From Cognatiluteimonas weifangensis (lineage in GTDB: Bacteria > Pseudomonadota > Gammaproteobacteria > Xanthomonadales > Xanthomonadaceae): DNA of 64,000 nucleotides. The notes beneath the pieces were generated by a model, which was given only the letters and a program-made list of their open reading frames with translations, did no database searches and had not been told where the DNA came from. Shown in pieces: positions 23,451-32,364 of the stretch. The stretch spans positions 1 to 64,000 of the forward strand of contig NZ_QVPD01000008.1 of NCBI RefSeq assembly GCF_003416885.1, written 5' to 3'. Numbering within the stretch: the stretch's first letter is position 1; each line of letters begins with the position of its first letter. The position numbers and the translations under genes are program-made.

Positions 23451-23460
23451 GCGGCGGCAA

Positions 23461-23466
23461 AGTATA
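23461..23466 (-). promoter_or_regulatory. tRNA-Leu -10 element
   Basis: On the minus strand GGCTATACTTTG gives TATACT at 23461-23466, 11 bases before the tRNA 5' end. Confidence 0.55.
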
Positions 23467-23612
23467 GCCGAGCAGTCGTCGGGCACGCCGGGCAGGGGGC
23501 GCGCGGCCACGCCATCAGCTTGCGCGCGGGCTGCAATCAGCTTGCCTGGGGGCGCGATTGTGGCCGTCGCCGGCAGGCGCGGCCGCGCCGGCCGCGCCGG
23601 GGCACCGCGGCA

Positions 23613-24263
23613 CTAGCCTTGTTCGTCGGCGTCGTTGCGGTGGAAGCGGAAGCGGCAGACGTTGCCGCCGCGGGCCATGCATTCCTGGTGGTCGACGCGG
23701 CGGCCGGTGTAGGCCGACAGCATCGCCAGGTCGAACTGGCAGATGTCCGGGTCCTTCATCGCCAGGGTGTGGAAGATGCAGTTGCTGGCTTCGATCGTCG
23801 GGGTGTCGGCGTCGGTCCCGGTATCCCTGGCGCTGTAGCCGAGCCCTTCCATGATCCCGGTCAGGGCCGCGACCGCCTGTTGCGGGGTCTTCGACTCCGC
23901 CCCCTGGCCGCGCAGGCGCCGGCCGACCCGGGCCCCCAGCGCCTGCAGGCGTTGGCGCAGGCCGGGGGCGCCGGCGTCCTGCTTGATCGAGTCCACGATC
24001 AGTTCCGCCAGCCAGGCATAGCCGCGGGGGAACTGCTCCTTGCCGGCTTCCGACAACACGTAGAGCTGCTGCGGGCGACCGCCGGAGGCGCGGTGGGGGC
24101 CGGTGGCGACCAGCCCGCCGCTGCCGAGCGCCGCCAGGTGCTGGCGCACGGCGGTGCGGGTGATCCCCAGCTGCGTCGCGAGCTCTTCCGTGGTCAGCCC
24201 GGCCTTGTGTTCCAGCAACAATCGGAGCAGGGCCTGCTGGCGGGTTCCGAGGGTGCCCAGCAT
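23613..24263 (-). CDS. SufR-like Fe-S transcriptional regulator
   Basis: 216-residue DNA-binding protein. The N-terminal winged helix (about 8-75) has TTEELATQLGITRTAVRQHLAAL and the wing GGRPQQLYVLS. The C-terminal domain has Cys162, Cys175, Cys195 and Cys203, spaced like the cluster ligands of SufR regulators (NCIFHT, DICQFDLAML, ECMARGGNVC). Members sense Fe-S or redox state and repress or activate operons accordingly. No suf genes are nearby. It is divergent from the di-heme cytochrome lipoprotein at 24400, so that gene is the likely target. The shared 136-bp intergenic region contains an AT-rich tract consistent with an operator. Confidence 0.82.
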   Translation of the reverse strand: MLGTLGTRQQALLRLLLEHKAGLTTEELATQLGITRTAVRQHLAALGSGGLVATGPHRASGGRPQQLYVLSEAGKEQFPRGYAWLAELIVDSIKQDAGAPGLRQRLQALGARVGRRLRGQGAESKTPQQAVAALTGIMEGLGYSARDTGTDADTPTIEASNCIFHTLAMKDPDICQFDLAMLSAYTGRRVDHQECMARGGNVCRFRFHRNDADEQG

Positions 24264-24399
24264 CGGATTCCTTGGTCATGCCGGCGGCGGAGAGCCGGGC
24301 GGACCGGGACAGGGTAGCGCAGGTCCCCCCTTTAGACATAAAGCAATTTCATATATTTCGCGGGTGCCCTAGCGTCCAGTCTCCGACGGAGGAGGGCGT
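24264..24399. promoter_or_regulatory. Divergent control region with AT-rich tract
   Basis: The tract 24332-24360 (TTTAGACATAAAGCAATTTC then ATATATTTCG) is strikingly AT-rich for this genome. CCTAGCGT at 24368-24375 may be the plus-strand -10. The tract probably includes the operator of the SufR-like regulator. No exact palindrome is obvious. Confidence 0.4.
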
Positions 24400-26028
24400 A
24401 TGAGCACACACAGCAGGGTTTCGAGTTCGATTTCCACAGCGTGCGATGCCGGTGGTGGGGGCATCCAGGCACGCGGCGCGGGCCAGCCGCGCGGGCGCGG
24501 TGCGGTCCGCTGGTTACTGCCCCTGGCGGCGGGCGCGCTGCTGGCCGGCTGCGGCGGCGATGGCAATGGATTGGGCGGGCTCGTCACCCCGCCGGCCCCG
24601 CCGACGGTCACCGCGACCGTGCCGGCGGCCGATTCCAGCGACGCGTTGAACACGGCGGCTATCAGCGTGAGCTTCGACCGCTCGATGGACGCGGCCTCGC
24701 TGACCGCGACCAGCTTCACCCTGGCCTGTCCGGAGGGCACGCCGGTGACCGGCACGGTGACCTACACCGACGCCAGCCACACCGCGACCCTGACTCCGGA
24801 CGCGATGCTGCCGGCCGCCACCACCTGCACCGCGACGGTCACCACTGCGGCCAAGGACAGCATGGGCGTCCCCCTGGCCGGCAACTTCAGCTGGAGCTTC
24901 AGCACCACCGTCGATCCGGCCGTGGCCGCCGAAGGCCAGCAGATCTTCCGCTACGACACTTTCGGCGACGAGACGCAGTGGAGCGACACCCTGCGCATGC
25001 ACGAGGTGATCGCCGCGGCGGTCGATCCGACCACGGCGCTGAGCGTCGGCCTGAAAGTCGACGCCGAGGCGCTGCCGGCGGCGGTCGTCGCGGGCATCCA
25101 GGACGGCAGCATCAGCCTGACCAGCACCGACACCACCATCGCGTTGCTCAAGCTCAACGCCGTGGTCGGCGTCAAGGGCACGGTCGAGAGCGTCAACGGC
25201 AAGGACACGCTGACCCGCGTCGGCATCACCTGCGCGCTGTGCCATTCCACCGTCGACGACTCGTTCGCGCCGGGCATCGGCAAGCGCCTGGACGGCTGGC
25301 CCAACCGCGACCTCGATCCGGGCCTGATCATCTCGCTGTCGCCGGCGCTGACGCCCGCACAGAAGGCGGTCTATGCCTCCTGGGGCAAGGGCAAGTACGA
25401 CCCGCGCTTCAACTTCGACGGCATCAACGGCCCGCAGGTGATCTCGCCGGCCTTCGGCCTGGCCGGGATCCACAAGGTCACCGCCACCGGCGACGGCGAC
25501 GAGATCGCCTACTGGAACCGCTACGTCGGCGTCACCCAGATGGGCGGGCACGGCACCTTCACAGAGCCGCGTCTGGGCATCAGCGTCACCAACGGCACCG
25601 ACGACCTGATCAGCAGCAAGCTGCCGGCCCTGCAGGCTTACCAGCTGACGCTGCTGGCGCCGCCGCCGCCCGCGGGCAGCTTCGACATGGCGGCCGCGGC
25701 ACGCGGCGAGGCGCTGTTCAACGGCAAGGCCGGTTGCGTGGGTTGCCACAGCGGCCCGGAGTTCACCGACGCCAACGAGCGCCTGCACGACCCGAGCGAA
25801 GTGGCCAGCGAGCCGGAAGCTGCCGGTGTGCCGAGCTATGCCTCGCGCACCGCGACCAAGCAGTACCGGACCGCGCCGCTGCGCGGCGTCTGGCAGCACC
25901 CGCCGTACTTCCACAACGGCTCGGCGGCGACGCTGGCCGATGTGGTGGCGGCCTACAACAGCAAGAAGTCGCTCGGCCTGACCAGTGCCGAGATCCAGGA
26001 TGTGGCGCAGTACCTGAAGTCCCTGTAG
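24400..26028 (+). CDS. Di-heme cytochrome c lipoprotein with Ig-like domain
   Basis: 542 residues. A 37-residue leader precedes a lipobox (LLPLAAGALLAGC), so the protein is probably membrane-anchored in the periplasm or outer membrane. Residues about 65-170 form an SbsA/Big_5-like Ig domain (TVTATVPAADSSDALNTAAISVSFDRSMD). Two heme motifs follow: CALCH at 278-282 and CVGCH at 446-450. The C-terminal part resembles the di-heme peroxidase/MauG fold (RTAPLRGVWQHPPYFHNGSAATLADVVAAYN, ending EIQDVAQYLKSL). An electron-transfer or peroxidase-like role is likely. It needs the Ccm system encoded at 39284-47480. An alternative later start inside the leader is possible. Divergent from the SufR-like regulator. 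Confidence 0.82.
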   Translation: MSTHSRVSSSISTACDAGGGGIQARGAGQPRGRGAVRWLLPLAAGALLAGCGGDGNGLGGLVTPPAPPTVTATVPAADSSDALNTAAISVSFDRSMDAASLTATSFTLACPEGTPVTGTVTYTDASHTATLTPDAMLPAATTCTATVTTAAKDSMGVPLAGNFSWSFSTTVDPAVAAEGQQIFRYDTFGDETQWSDTLRMHEVIAAAVDPTTALSVGLKVDAEALPAAVVAGIQDGSISLTSTDTTIALLKLNAVVGVKGTVESVNGKDTLTRVGITCALCHSTVDDSFAPGIGKRLDGWPNRDLDPGLIISLSPALTPAQKAVYASWGKGKYDPRFNFDGINGPQVISPAFGLAGIHKVTATGDGDEIAYWNRYVGVTQMGGHGTFTEPRLGISVTNGTDDLISSKLPALQAYQLTLLAPPPPAGSFDMAAAARGEALFNGKAGCVGCHSGPEFTDANERLHDPSEVASEPEAAGVPSYASRTATKQYRTAPLRGVWQHPPYFHNGSAATLADVVAAYNSKKSLGLTSAEIQDVAQYLKSL

Positions 26029-26326
26029 TTGCGGTGGTGGTTGTGGTTGATGTTGTTGTTGCGTTTGTTGCAAGTCGTTGTGGTTGCAGGCAGGCACGCA
26101 CGGATCGCGGCAGCGGTCCGTGCGTGCGGTTCGATCCACCCGCCCCGGTATCCCCGCGGGGCAGGTGGGGCCTTTCCCGGACCGGGTTGCGGTCCGGGAG
26201 AGGTCGCTGCATTCGCCATGCCGGTGCGTGCGGGGCGTGCTGCGGATGGCGCAAGCCCCGCGCGCCGCGCGCCCTGCCGCACGGGCGGCATCCATCCATC
26301 GCAGACGTCCGCACGGACCCGAGGCC
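26029..26326. other. Intergenic region before T2SS operon
   Basis: 298 bp. 26029-26090 is a G/T-rich low-complexity strand (GTTGTGG-type repeats). A hairpin CCCGGACC/GGTCCGGG lies at 26176-26198 without a T-run. No clear promoter was found for gspC. The in-frame extension upstream of gspC through this region is low-complexity and was not called. Confidence 0.4.
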
Positions 26327-27193
26327 ATGATCCGTCCCATCGACTCCCTGCAGCGCCTGCCGCAATCCCCGGTCGCCGCGCTCTGGGCGCTGCGCCTCGC
26401 CGCCGCGCTGGTGGTGGTGTTGCTGGCGCGGCTGCTGGTGCTGGCGGTCAGCGAGGCGCAACTCCCCCTCGTCGACGCGCCGGGCGCGACGATCGCGGTC
26501 GCGAGCGCGCCCGAACCGCTCGCCAGCTGGCATCTGTTCGGCGTGTCCGGCGGCGACGGGCAGATCGCGGCGACGACGCTGGCGCTGACCTTGCGCGGCA
26601 TCGTCGGCAGCACGGTTCCCGGCCTGGCCACCGCGGTGATCGCCGGCCAGGAGCAGCAGGATGTCGGTTACCACGTCGGCGACACCTTGCCCGGCGGCGG
26701 CGTGCTGGACGCGATCCATGCCGACCATGTGGTGATCCGCAATCAGGGCCGGCGCGAGTCGCTGGCGCTCAGCGACAAGCGTGCCGCGGCCGCGGATGCC
26801 ACCGGCGCGCTGGCGCCGTCGCAGCCGGCATCCGGACCATCGTCGGCGGCAGCGGCGCTGTCCGCGCCGGCAGCCGTACCTGCGCCGGCCGCTACGCCCG
26901 CGCTGGCGGCGCCGGGCACGGCGGCGGTCGGGATGGCGCTGCTGGCCAGCCAGGCCAACATCCTGCCGGTGCTCGAGAACGGCCGCGTCGTCGGAGCGCG
27001 GATTTCGGCGCCCGACGTGGCCCTGCTCGAACGCGTGGGCCTGCGGCGCGACGATGTCGTCACCGCGGTCGACGGCCACCCGGTCGACGGCCCCGGCTTC
27101 GATGCCGCGCTCCAGGCTGGCCTGCGCGACGGCGGCGCCACCCTGGTGCTGCGCCGCGACGGTCGCGAGCAGACCGTGCGTGTGGGCCGGTGA
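26327..27193 (+). CDS. gspC: Type II secretion protein GspC
   Basis: 288-residue inner-membrane protein that links the platform to the secretin. A transmembrane helix lies at about 18-42 (ALWALRLAAALVVVLLARLLVLAV). A periplasmic homology region follows (LTLRGIVGSTVPGLATAVIAG, then QEQQDVGYHVGDTLPGGGVLDAIHADHVVI). An Ala/Pro linker leads to a C-terminal PDZ domain (about 195-288, GARISAPDVALLERVGLRRDDVVTAVDGHPV). ATG 26327 is chosen because the membrane segment then starts properly. First gene of a complete C-to-N operon; gspD starts seven bases after its stop codon. Confidence 0.9.
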   Translation: MIRPIDSLQRLPQSPVAALWALRLAAALVVVLLARLLVLAVSEAQLPLVDAPGATIAVASAPEPLASWHLFGVSGGDGQIAATTLALTLRGIVGSTVPGLATAVIAGQEQQDVGYHVGDTLPGGGVLDAIHADHVVIRNQGRRESLALSDKRAAAADATGALAPSQPASGPSSAAAALSAPAAVPAPAATPALAAPGTAAVGMALLASQANILPVLENGRVVGARISAPDVALLERVGLRRDDVVTAVDGHPVDGPGFDAALQAGLRDGGATLVLRRDGREQTVRVGR

Positions 27194-27200
27194 GCGCGCG

Positions 27201-29249
27201 ATGAGGCGCTTGCTGTCCGGCGGGTTGCTGGCCCTGGCGCTGGCCCTGGGCATGCTCGCGGCGGGCGTGCCGGGGACGCTGCACGCGGCGGAGCCGACCC
27301 GGGCGACGCTCAACCTCAAGGACGTCGACATCAATGTCCTGGTGCAGGCGGTCAGCGAGATGACCGGCCGCGGCTTCATCGTCGATCCCAAGGTCCAGGG
27401 CAAGGTCACCGTGGTCGCCGCCAGGCCGATGTCGCAGGACGAGATCTGGAGCGTGTTCACGTCCGTGCTGAACGTGCATGGCTATGCGGTGGTGCCTTCC
27501 GGCGGCATGTGGAAGGTGCTGCCGGAAGCGGCCGCCGCCGTCGACGGGCGCGCCGCGCTGTCCGCGGGGCCGGACGCGATCGTGACCCGGGTGGTCGAGC
27601 TGCGCGAGGTGTCGGCGACCGAGCTGGCGGCGTTGCTGCAGCGGTTGATCTCGCCCGGCGGGCGCATTTCCGCGCAGGGCAACCGGCTGCTGGTCACCGA
27701 GCGCGCGGCCAACGTCGAGCGCCTCGCGCGGCTGATTGCGCGCATCGACACGCCGTCCGGCAACGAGGTCGAGGTCATCACCCTGGAGCACGCCAATGCC
27801 GCGGACATCGCGCGCACGCTCGCGCAGCTGGAGGCGCCGGCCGCGGCCGGCGGCGGCGACGGCGCGCCTCGGCTGGTCGCCGACGCGCGCAGCAATTCGG
27901 TGCTGCTGTCGGGCAACCCGGGCCAGCGACTGCGCCTGCGGACCCTGGTCGCGCACCTGGACACGCCGATCACCGACGGCGACTACACCCAGGTGATCTA
28001 CCTGCACAACGCCAAGGCGGCCGAGCTGGCGCCGCTGCTGGAAACGGTCGCGGCCACGCTGACCGCCGGCGGCGACAAGGACGGCGCCAAGGCCGCGACG
28101 ATCGGCTTCCACAGCGAGACCAATGCGCTGGTGATCGCCGCGCCGCCGGCGGTGTTCCGCGATCTCGCCTCGGTGGTGCGGCAGCTCGATGTGCGCCGCG
28201 CGCAGGTGATGGTGGAGGCGGTGATCGCCGAGGTCTCCGACGAGCTGGCCGACGAGCTGGGCGTGCAGTGGCAGGCGACCTCGGCCGACAACGCCGACGG
28301 CAGCCTCGGCGAGGGCGCGATCGGCGGCACCAACTTCCCCGGCCGCGGCGGCGTCGGCGGCATCCTCGGGGCGATGGTCAATCCGCTGAACGTCGGCCCG
28401 GGACTGAACCTGGGCTACGTTGGCGGCACGCTGAAGATCCCCGGCCCCAACGGCACCACGCTGGACGTGCTGCAGATCGGCGCGCTGGTCCGCGCGCTGC
28501 GCGGCGATGGCCGCGCCAACATCCTGTCGCAGCCCAGCGTCATCACCCTGGACAACCAGCCGGCCGAGTTCAAGGTCGCGCAGGAAGTGCCGTTCCTGAC
28601 CGGCGCCTACGCCAGCACCACCGCCCCCGGCGCCGGCAACAACGTCCCCACGCCGTTCCAGACGATCGAGCGCAAGGACGTCGGCCTGATCCTCAAGGTG
28701 ACGCCGCACGTGGACGCCGGCGGCAGCGTGCGCATGGAGATCGTGCAGGAAGTTTCGTCGCTGTCGCCGACGCAGTCGGCCGGCGCGGTCGATCTGATCA
28801 CCAACAAGCGCGAGATCAGCACCACCGTGCAGGTCGCCGACGGCAGCCTGCTGGTGCTCGGCGGCCTGTCCTCCGACGAGGTCACCGAGTCGGTGCAGGG
28901 CGTGCCGGGCCTGTCGCGGATCCCGCTGCTGGGCGGATTGTTCAAGTCGCGCCAGGCCAGCCGCAGCAAGCGCAACCTGATGATCTTCCTGCGCCCGATC
29001 ATCCTGCGCGACGACGCGGCGGGGGCGGCGTTGTCCAGCGCCCGCTACGACGGCTTGCGCCTGCAGCAGCTGCAGGGCCGCGCGCGCTACGACGGCCGTG
29101 TGCGCGGCGGCGCCTTGCCGTTGCTGCCGCCGCTGCCGGCCGCGGCCGCCGCGATCCCGGCAGCCGCGCCGCAGGCCGCGCCCGCACCGACCGCGGCCTC
29201 CACGGCCGCAAATGCGCCCGCAGCCGCAGCCACGCCGGCGGCGCCATGA
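27201..29249 (+). CDS. gspD: Type II secretion secretin GspD
   Basis: Outer-membrane channel, 682 residues. It has a Sec signal peptide (LLALALALGMLAAGVPGTLHAA). The N0 domain follows (TLNLKDVDINVLVQAVSEMTGRGFIVDPKVQGKVTV), then N1-N3 repeats and the secretin core with QEVPFLTGAY and ERKDVGLILKVTPHV. The VPGLSRIPLLGGLFKSRQ motif is diagnostic of secretins. The C terminus ends in a long Ala/Pro-rich tail (about 635-682). No pilotin gene is adjacent. The stop overlaps the gspE ATG by four bases. Confidence 0.95.
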   Translation: MRRLLSGGLLALALALGMLAAGVPGTLHAAEPTRATLNLKDVDINVLVQAVSEMTGRGFIVDPKVQGKVTVVAARPMSQDEIWSVFTSVLNVHGYAVVPSGGMWKVLPEAAAAVDGRAALSAGPDAIVTRVVELREVSATELAALLQRLISPGGRISAQGNRLLVTERAANVERLARLIARIDTPSGNEVEVITLEHANAADIARTLAQLEAPAAAGGGDGAPRLVADARSNSVLLSGNPGQRLRLRTLVAHLDTPITDGDYTQVIYLHNAKAAELAPLLETVAATLTAGGDKDGAKAATIGFHSETNALVIAAPPAVFRDLASVVRQLDVRRAQVMVEAVIAEVSDELADELGVQWQATSADNADGSLGEGAIGGTNFPGRGGVGGILGAMVNPLNVGPGLNLGYVGGTLKIPGPNGTTLDVLQIGALVRALRGDGRANILSQPSVITLDNQPAEFKVAQEVPFLTGAYASTTAPGAGNNVPTPFQTIERKDVGLILKVTPHVDAGGSVRMEIVQEVSSLSPTQSAGAVDLITNKREISTTVQVADGSLLVLGGLSSDEVTESVQGVPGLSRIPLLGGLFKSRQASRSKRNLMIFLRPIILRDDAAGAALSSARYDGLRLQQLQGRARYDGRVRGGALPLLPPLPAAAAAIPAAAPQAAPAPTAASTAANAPAAAATPAAP

Positions 29250-30721
29250 CCGACGCACTGCCGCCGCGGCCGGGGTTCGCCTTCGCCAAGCGCCACGGCG
29301 CCACGCTCGCCGGCTGGGAGGAGGGCGCGGCGCGGATCGCGCACCGGCCGGGGGTGGCGCCGGAAGTGTTCGCCGAGTTGCGCCGGCATTGCGGCGTGCC
29401 CCTGCGGCTGGACGGCCGTTCCGCCGACGCCTACGAGACCCTGCTGCGCGAGCTCTACGGCGACGGCGACGACGCCCGCGCGATCGCCGTGGACATGGAT
29501 GCCGCCGGGCTCGGCGCACTCTCCGACCACCTGCCCGAGCCGCAGGACCTGCTCGAGAGCGAGGACGACGCGCCGATCATCCGCCTGCTCAACGCGCTGT
29601 TCACCGAGGCGATCCGGCAGAACGCGTCCGACATCCACATCGAGCCGTTCGAGAGCCGGCTGGCGGTGCGCTTCCGCGTCGACGGCGTGCTGCGCGAGGT
29701 GCTGGCGCCGCAGAAGGCGATCGCGCCGGCGGTGGTGTCCCGGGTCAAGGTCATGGCCCGGCTCGACATCGCCGAGAAGCGGCTGCCGCAGGACGGGCGC
29801 ATCTCGCTGCGCGTGGCCGGGCGCCCGGTCGACGTGCGCGTCAGCACGATCCCGGTCGGCGCCGGCGGCGAGCGCGTGGTGCTGCGCCTGCTCGACAAGC
29901 AGGCCGGGCGCCTGGATGTGGATGCGTTGGGCCTACCGGCGCAGCTGCGCGCGCAACTGGACGGATTGATCCACCGTCCGCACGGGATCCTGCTGGTGAC
30001 CGGCCCGACCGGCTCGGGCAAGACCACGACCCTGTACGCCGCGCTGCAGCGGCTCAACGACGCCAGCCGCAACATCCTCACGGTCGAGGATCCGATCGAG
30101 TACTACCTCGACGGCATCGGCCAGACCCAGGTCAACCCGCGCGTGGACATGAGCTTCGCCCGCGGCCTGCGCGCGATCCTGCGCCAGGACCCGGACGTGG
30201 TGATGATCGGCGAGATCCGCGACCTGGAAACCGCGCAGATCGCGATCCAGGCGGCGCTGACCGGCCACCTGGTGCTGTCCACGCTGCACACCAATTCCGC
30301 GGTCGGCGCGGTGACCCGCTTGCGCGACATGGGGGTGGAGCCGTTCCTGGTGTCGGCGGCGTTGCTGGGGGTGCTGTCGCAGCGCCTGGTGCGCACGCTC
30401 GACCCGGCGCAGTCGCAGGCGTATCCGCCGACGCCGGCCGAGTGCGCCTGTTTCGGCAAGCCCTGGAGCGCCGAGCTGCGCTTCCGCCGGCCGCTGCCGG
30501 GAGCCGAACGCGGCGCCGGTTACCGCGGCCGCACCGGCCTGTACGAGATGCTGGTCGTCGACGACGCCTTCCGCCGCGGCATCCACGAAGGCGCCGACGA
30601 GGTCGCCCTGACCGCGCTGGCGCGCCAGCGCGCGCCGGGGCTGGTCGAGGACGGCTGGAACAAGCTGCGCGCCGGCCTGACCTCGGTCGAGGAAGTGCTG
30701 CGCGTCACCCGCGAGGAATGA
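29246..30721 (+). CDS. gspE: Type II secretion ATPase GspE
   Basis: Cytoplasmic secretion ATPase, 491 residues. It has an N1E-like region, then an N2 domain (DAPIIRLLNALFTEAIRQNASDIHIEPFE), Walker A GPTGSGKT at 253-260, Asp box ILTVEDPIEYYLDGIGQTQVN, Walker B-type LRQDPDVVMIGEIRD and His box LVLSTLHTNSAVGAVTRL. The usual tetracysteine zinc module near the C terminus is lost: only ECACFG remains before GYRGRTGLYEML, so zinc binding is unlikely. Overlaps gspD by 4 bp and is followed 4 bp later by gspF. Confidence 0.95.
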   Translation: MTDALPPRPGFAFAKRHGATLAGWEEGAARIAHRPGVAPEVFAELRRHCGVPLRLDGRSADAYETLLRELYGDGDDARAIAVDMDAAGLGALSDHLPEPQDLLESEDDAPIIRLLNALFTEAIRQNASDIHIEPFESRLAVRFRVDGVLREVLAPQKAIAPAVVSRVKVMARLDIAEKRLPQDGRISLRVAGRPVDVRVSTIPVGAGGERVVLRLLDKQAGRLDVDALGLPAQLRAQLDGLIHRPHGILLVTGPTGSGKTTTLYAALQRLNDASRNILTVEDPIEYYLDGIGQTQVNPRVDMSFARGLRAILRQDPDVVMIGEIRDLETAQIAIQAALTGHLVLSTLHTNSAVGAVTRLRDMGVEPFLVSAALLGVLSQRLVRTLDPAQSQAYPPTPAECACFGKPWSAELRFRRPLPGAERGAGYRGRTGLYEMLVVDDAFRRGIHEGADEVALTALARQRAPGLVEDGWNKLRAGLTSVEEVLRVTREE

Positions 30722-30725
30722 GCGC

Positions 30726-31922
30726 ATGCCCGCCTACGAATTCCAGGCGCTGGATGCCGACGGTCGGGTACGCAAGGGTGTGCTGCAGGCCGACACCGCG
30801 CGCGGCGCGCGGGTGCAGTTGCGCGAGCGCGCGCTGGCGGCGCTGGCCGTGCACGAGGTCGACGGCGCCGCGGCGGGGCGCCGGCAGCCGCGGCTCGGCG
30901 CCAGCGGCCGGGTGCTGCTGACCCGCCAGCTGGCGACCCTGGTCGGCGCCGGCTTGCCGCTGGACGAGGCGCTGGCGGCGCTCGCCGACGGCGTCGAAGG
31001 TCGCGCCCGGGTGCTGGCGATGGCGTTGCGGGCGCGGGTGCGCGAGGGCGCGACGCTGGCGTTGGCGCTGGGCGACTTCCCGGGCACGTTCGATGCGCTG
31101 TACCGCGGCTCGGTCGCCGCCGGCGAGCAGTCCGGGCATCTGGCGCCGGTGCTGCTGCGCCTGGCGCAGCACCTGGAGAGCCGCGAGGCGCTGCGCCGGC
31201 GGCTGCTCGGCGCGCTCGCCTATCCGGCGCTGCTGTTGCTGGTCGCGTTGCTGGTCGTGGCCGGCCTGCTGCTGTACGTGGTGCCGGAGGTGACCGCGGT
31301 GTTCCTGCGCAGCGGGCAGGCGCTGCCGTTGCCCACGCGGCTGCTGCTCGGTGCCAGCCGCGTGCTCGGCACGCAGGCGTACTGGGCGGGGCCGTTGCTG
31401 CTGCTTGGGGTGGCGGCAGTGGCCGGCGGCTGGCGGCGCCCCGGGTTCCGGCGCTGGCGCGATGCGCGTTTGCTGGCGTTGCCGTGGCTGGGGCGGTTGC
31501 TCATCGCGATCGACTGCGCGCGCTTCGCGCGCACCCTGGCGATGCTGGCCGCCAGCGCGGTGCCGCTGCTGCAGGCGCTGCGGCTGGCCACCGACACGGT
31601 CGGCAACAGCCTGATCCGCGCCTCGCTGGAGCGCGTCGCGGTGCAGGTCCGCGCCGGCGCGCCGCTGGCGCAGGCGCTGTCGCGCGACACGCGCTTCCCG
31701 CCGGTGGCGCTGCGCATGATCGCCAGCGGCGAACGCGTGGGACGCGTGGATTCGATGCTGGACGAGGCCGCCGCGCAGCTGGAGCGCGAACTCGACCTGA
31801 CCGCTTCGGTGGCGATGGCCACGCTGGGGCCGGCGGTGATCCTGCTGGTGGGCGCGCTGGTGCTGTTCATCGTGCTGGCGATCCTGCTGCCGGTCTTCGA
31901 AATGAACCAACTCGTCGCATGA
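30726..31922 (+). CDS. gspF: Type II secretion platform protein GspF
   Basis: 398-residue polytopic inner-membrane protein. It contains two T2SSF domains (about 65-188 and 268-390; LTRQLATLVGAGLPLDEALAAL and FARTLAMLAASAVPLLQAL). Three membrane helices are seen near 168-190, 215-235 and 365-390. It couples GspE to pseudopilus assembly. ATG 30726 follows GAGGAATGAGC, which gives a weak ribosome binding site overlapping the gspE stop. Normal length. Confidence 0.95.
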   Translation: MPAYEFQALDADGRVRKGVLQADTARGARVQLRERALAALAVHEVDGAAAGRRQPRLGASGRVLLTRQLATLVGAGLPLDEALAALADGVEGRARVLAMALRARVREGATLALALGDFPGTFDALYRGSVAAGEQSGHLAPVLLRLAQHLESREALRRRLLGALAYPALLLLVALLVVAGLLLYVVPEVTAVFLRSGQALPLPTRLLLGASRVLGTQAYWAGPLLLLGVAAVAGGWRRPGFRRWRDARLLALPWLGRLLIAIDCARFARTLAMLAASAVPLLQALRLATDTVGNSLIRASLERVAVQVRAGAPLAQALSRDTRFPPVALRMIASGERVGRVDSMLDEAAAQLERELDLTASVAMATLGPAVILLVGALVLFIVLAILLPVFEMNQLVA

Positions 31923-31935
31923 GGTGCGCACAGCC

Positions 31936-32364
31936 ATGAACAAGACAACCGAGTCGCCGGCGGCCGGCTTCACCCTGGTCGAGGTGCTGGTGGTGGTGGT
32001 GATCCTGGGCATCCTCGCCGCGGTGGTGGTGCCGCGGGTGATGAGCCGCCCGGACGATGCGCGCGCGGTGCGCGCGGCCCAGGACGTGGCCGCGATCGTC
32101 GCCGCGCTGGACATGTACCGGCTCGACAACTACGCCTACCCGAGCAGCGAGCAGGGCCTGGCGGCGCTGGTGACGCGGCCGTCCGCGGCCTCCGGCTGGC
32201 GCGAAGGCGGTTACCTGGCGACGCTGCCGCGCGATCCGTGGGACCGCGAATACCAGTACCTCAATCCGGGCCGGCACGGCGAGATCGACGTCTGGACCCA
32301 GGGCGCGGACGGCAAACCCGGCGGCGAGGGCATCGATGGCGATGTCGGCAACTGGCAGCGGTAA
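31936..32364 (+). CDS. gspG: Major pseudopilin GspG
   Basis: 142-residue major pseudopilin. The prepilin peptidase site is AAG|FTLVEVLVVVVILGILAAVVVP, with Gly11 before the cut and Glu at mature position 5. The C-terminal calcium-site region is present (SEQGLAALVTRP, LPRDPWDREYQYLNPGRHGEIDVWTQGADG). ATG 31936 is preferred to 31924. The gene runs 29 bp past the gspH start (32336), so the two overlap. No prepilin peptidase gene is in the window. Confidence 0.95.
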   Translation: MNKTTESPAAGFTLVEVLVVVVILGILAAVVVPRVMSRPDDARAVRAAQDVAAIVAALDMYRLDNYAYPSSEQGLAALVTRPSAASGWREGGYLATLPRDPWDREYQYLNPGRHGEIDVWTQGADGKPGGEGIDGDVGNWQR

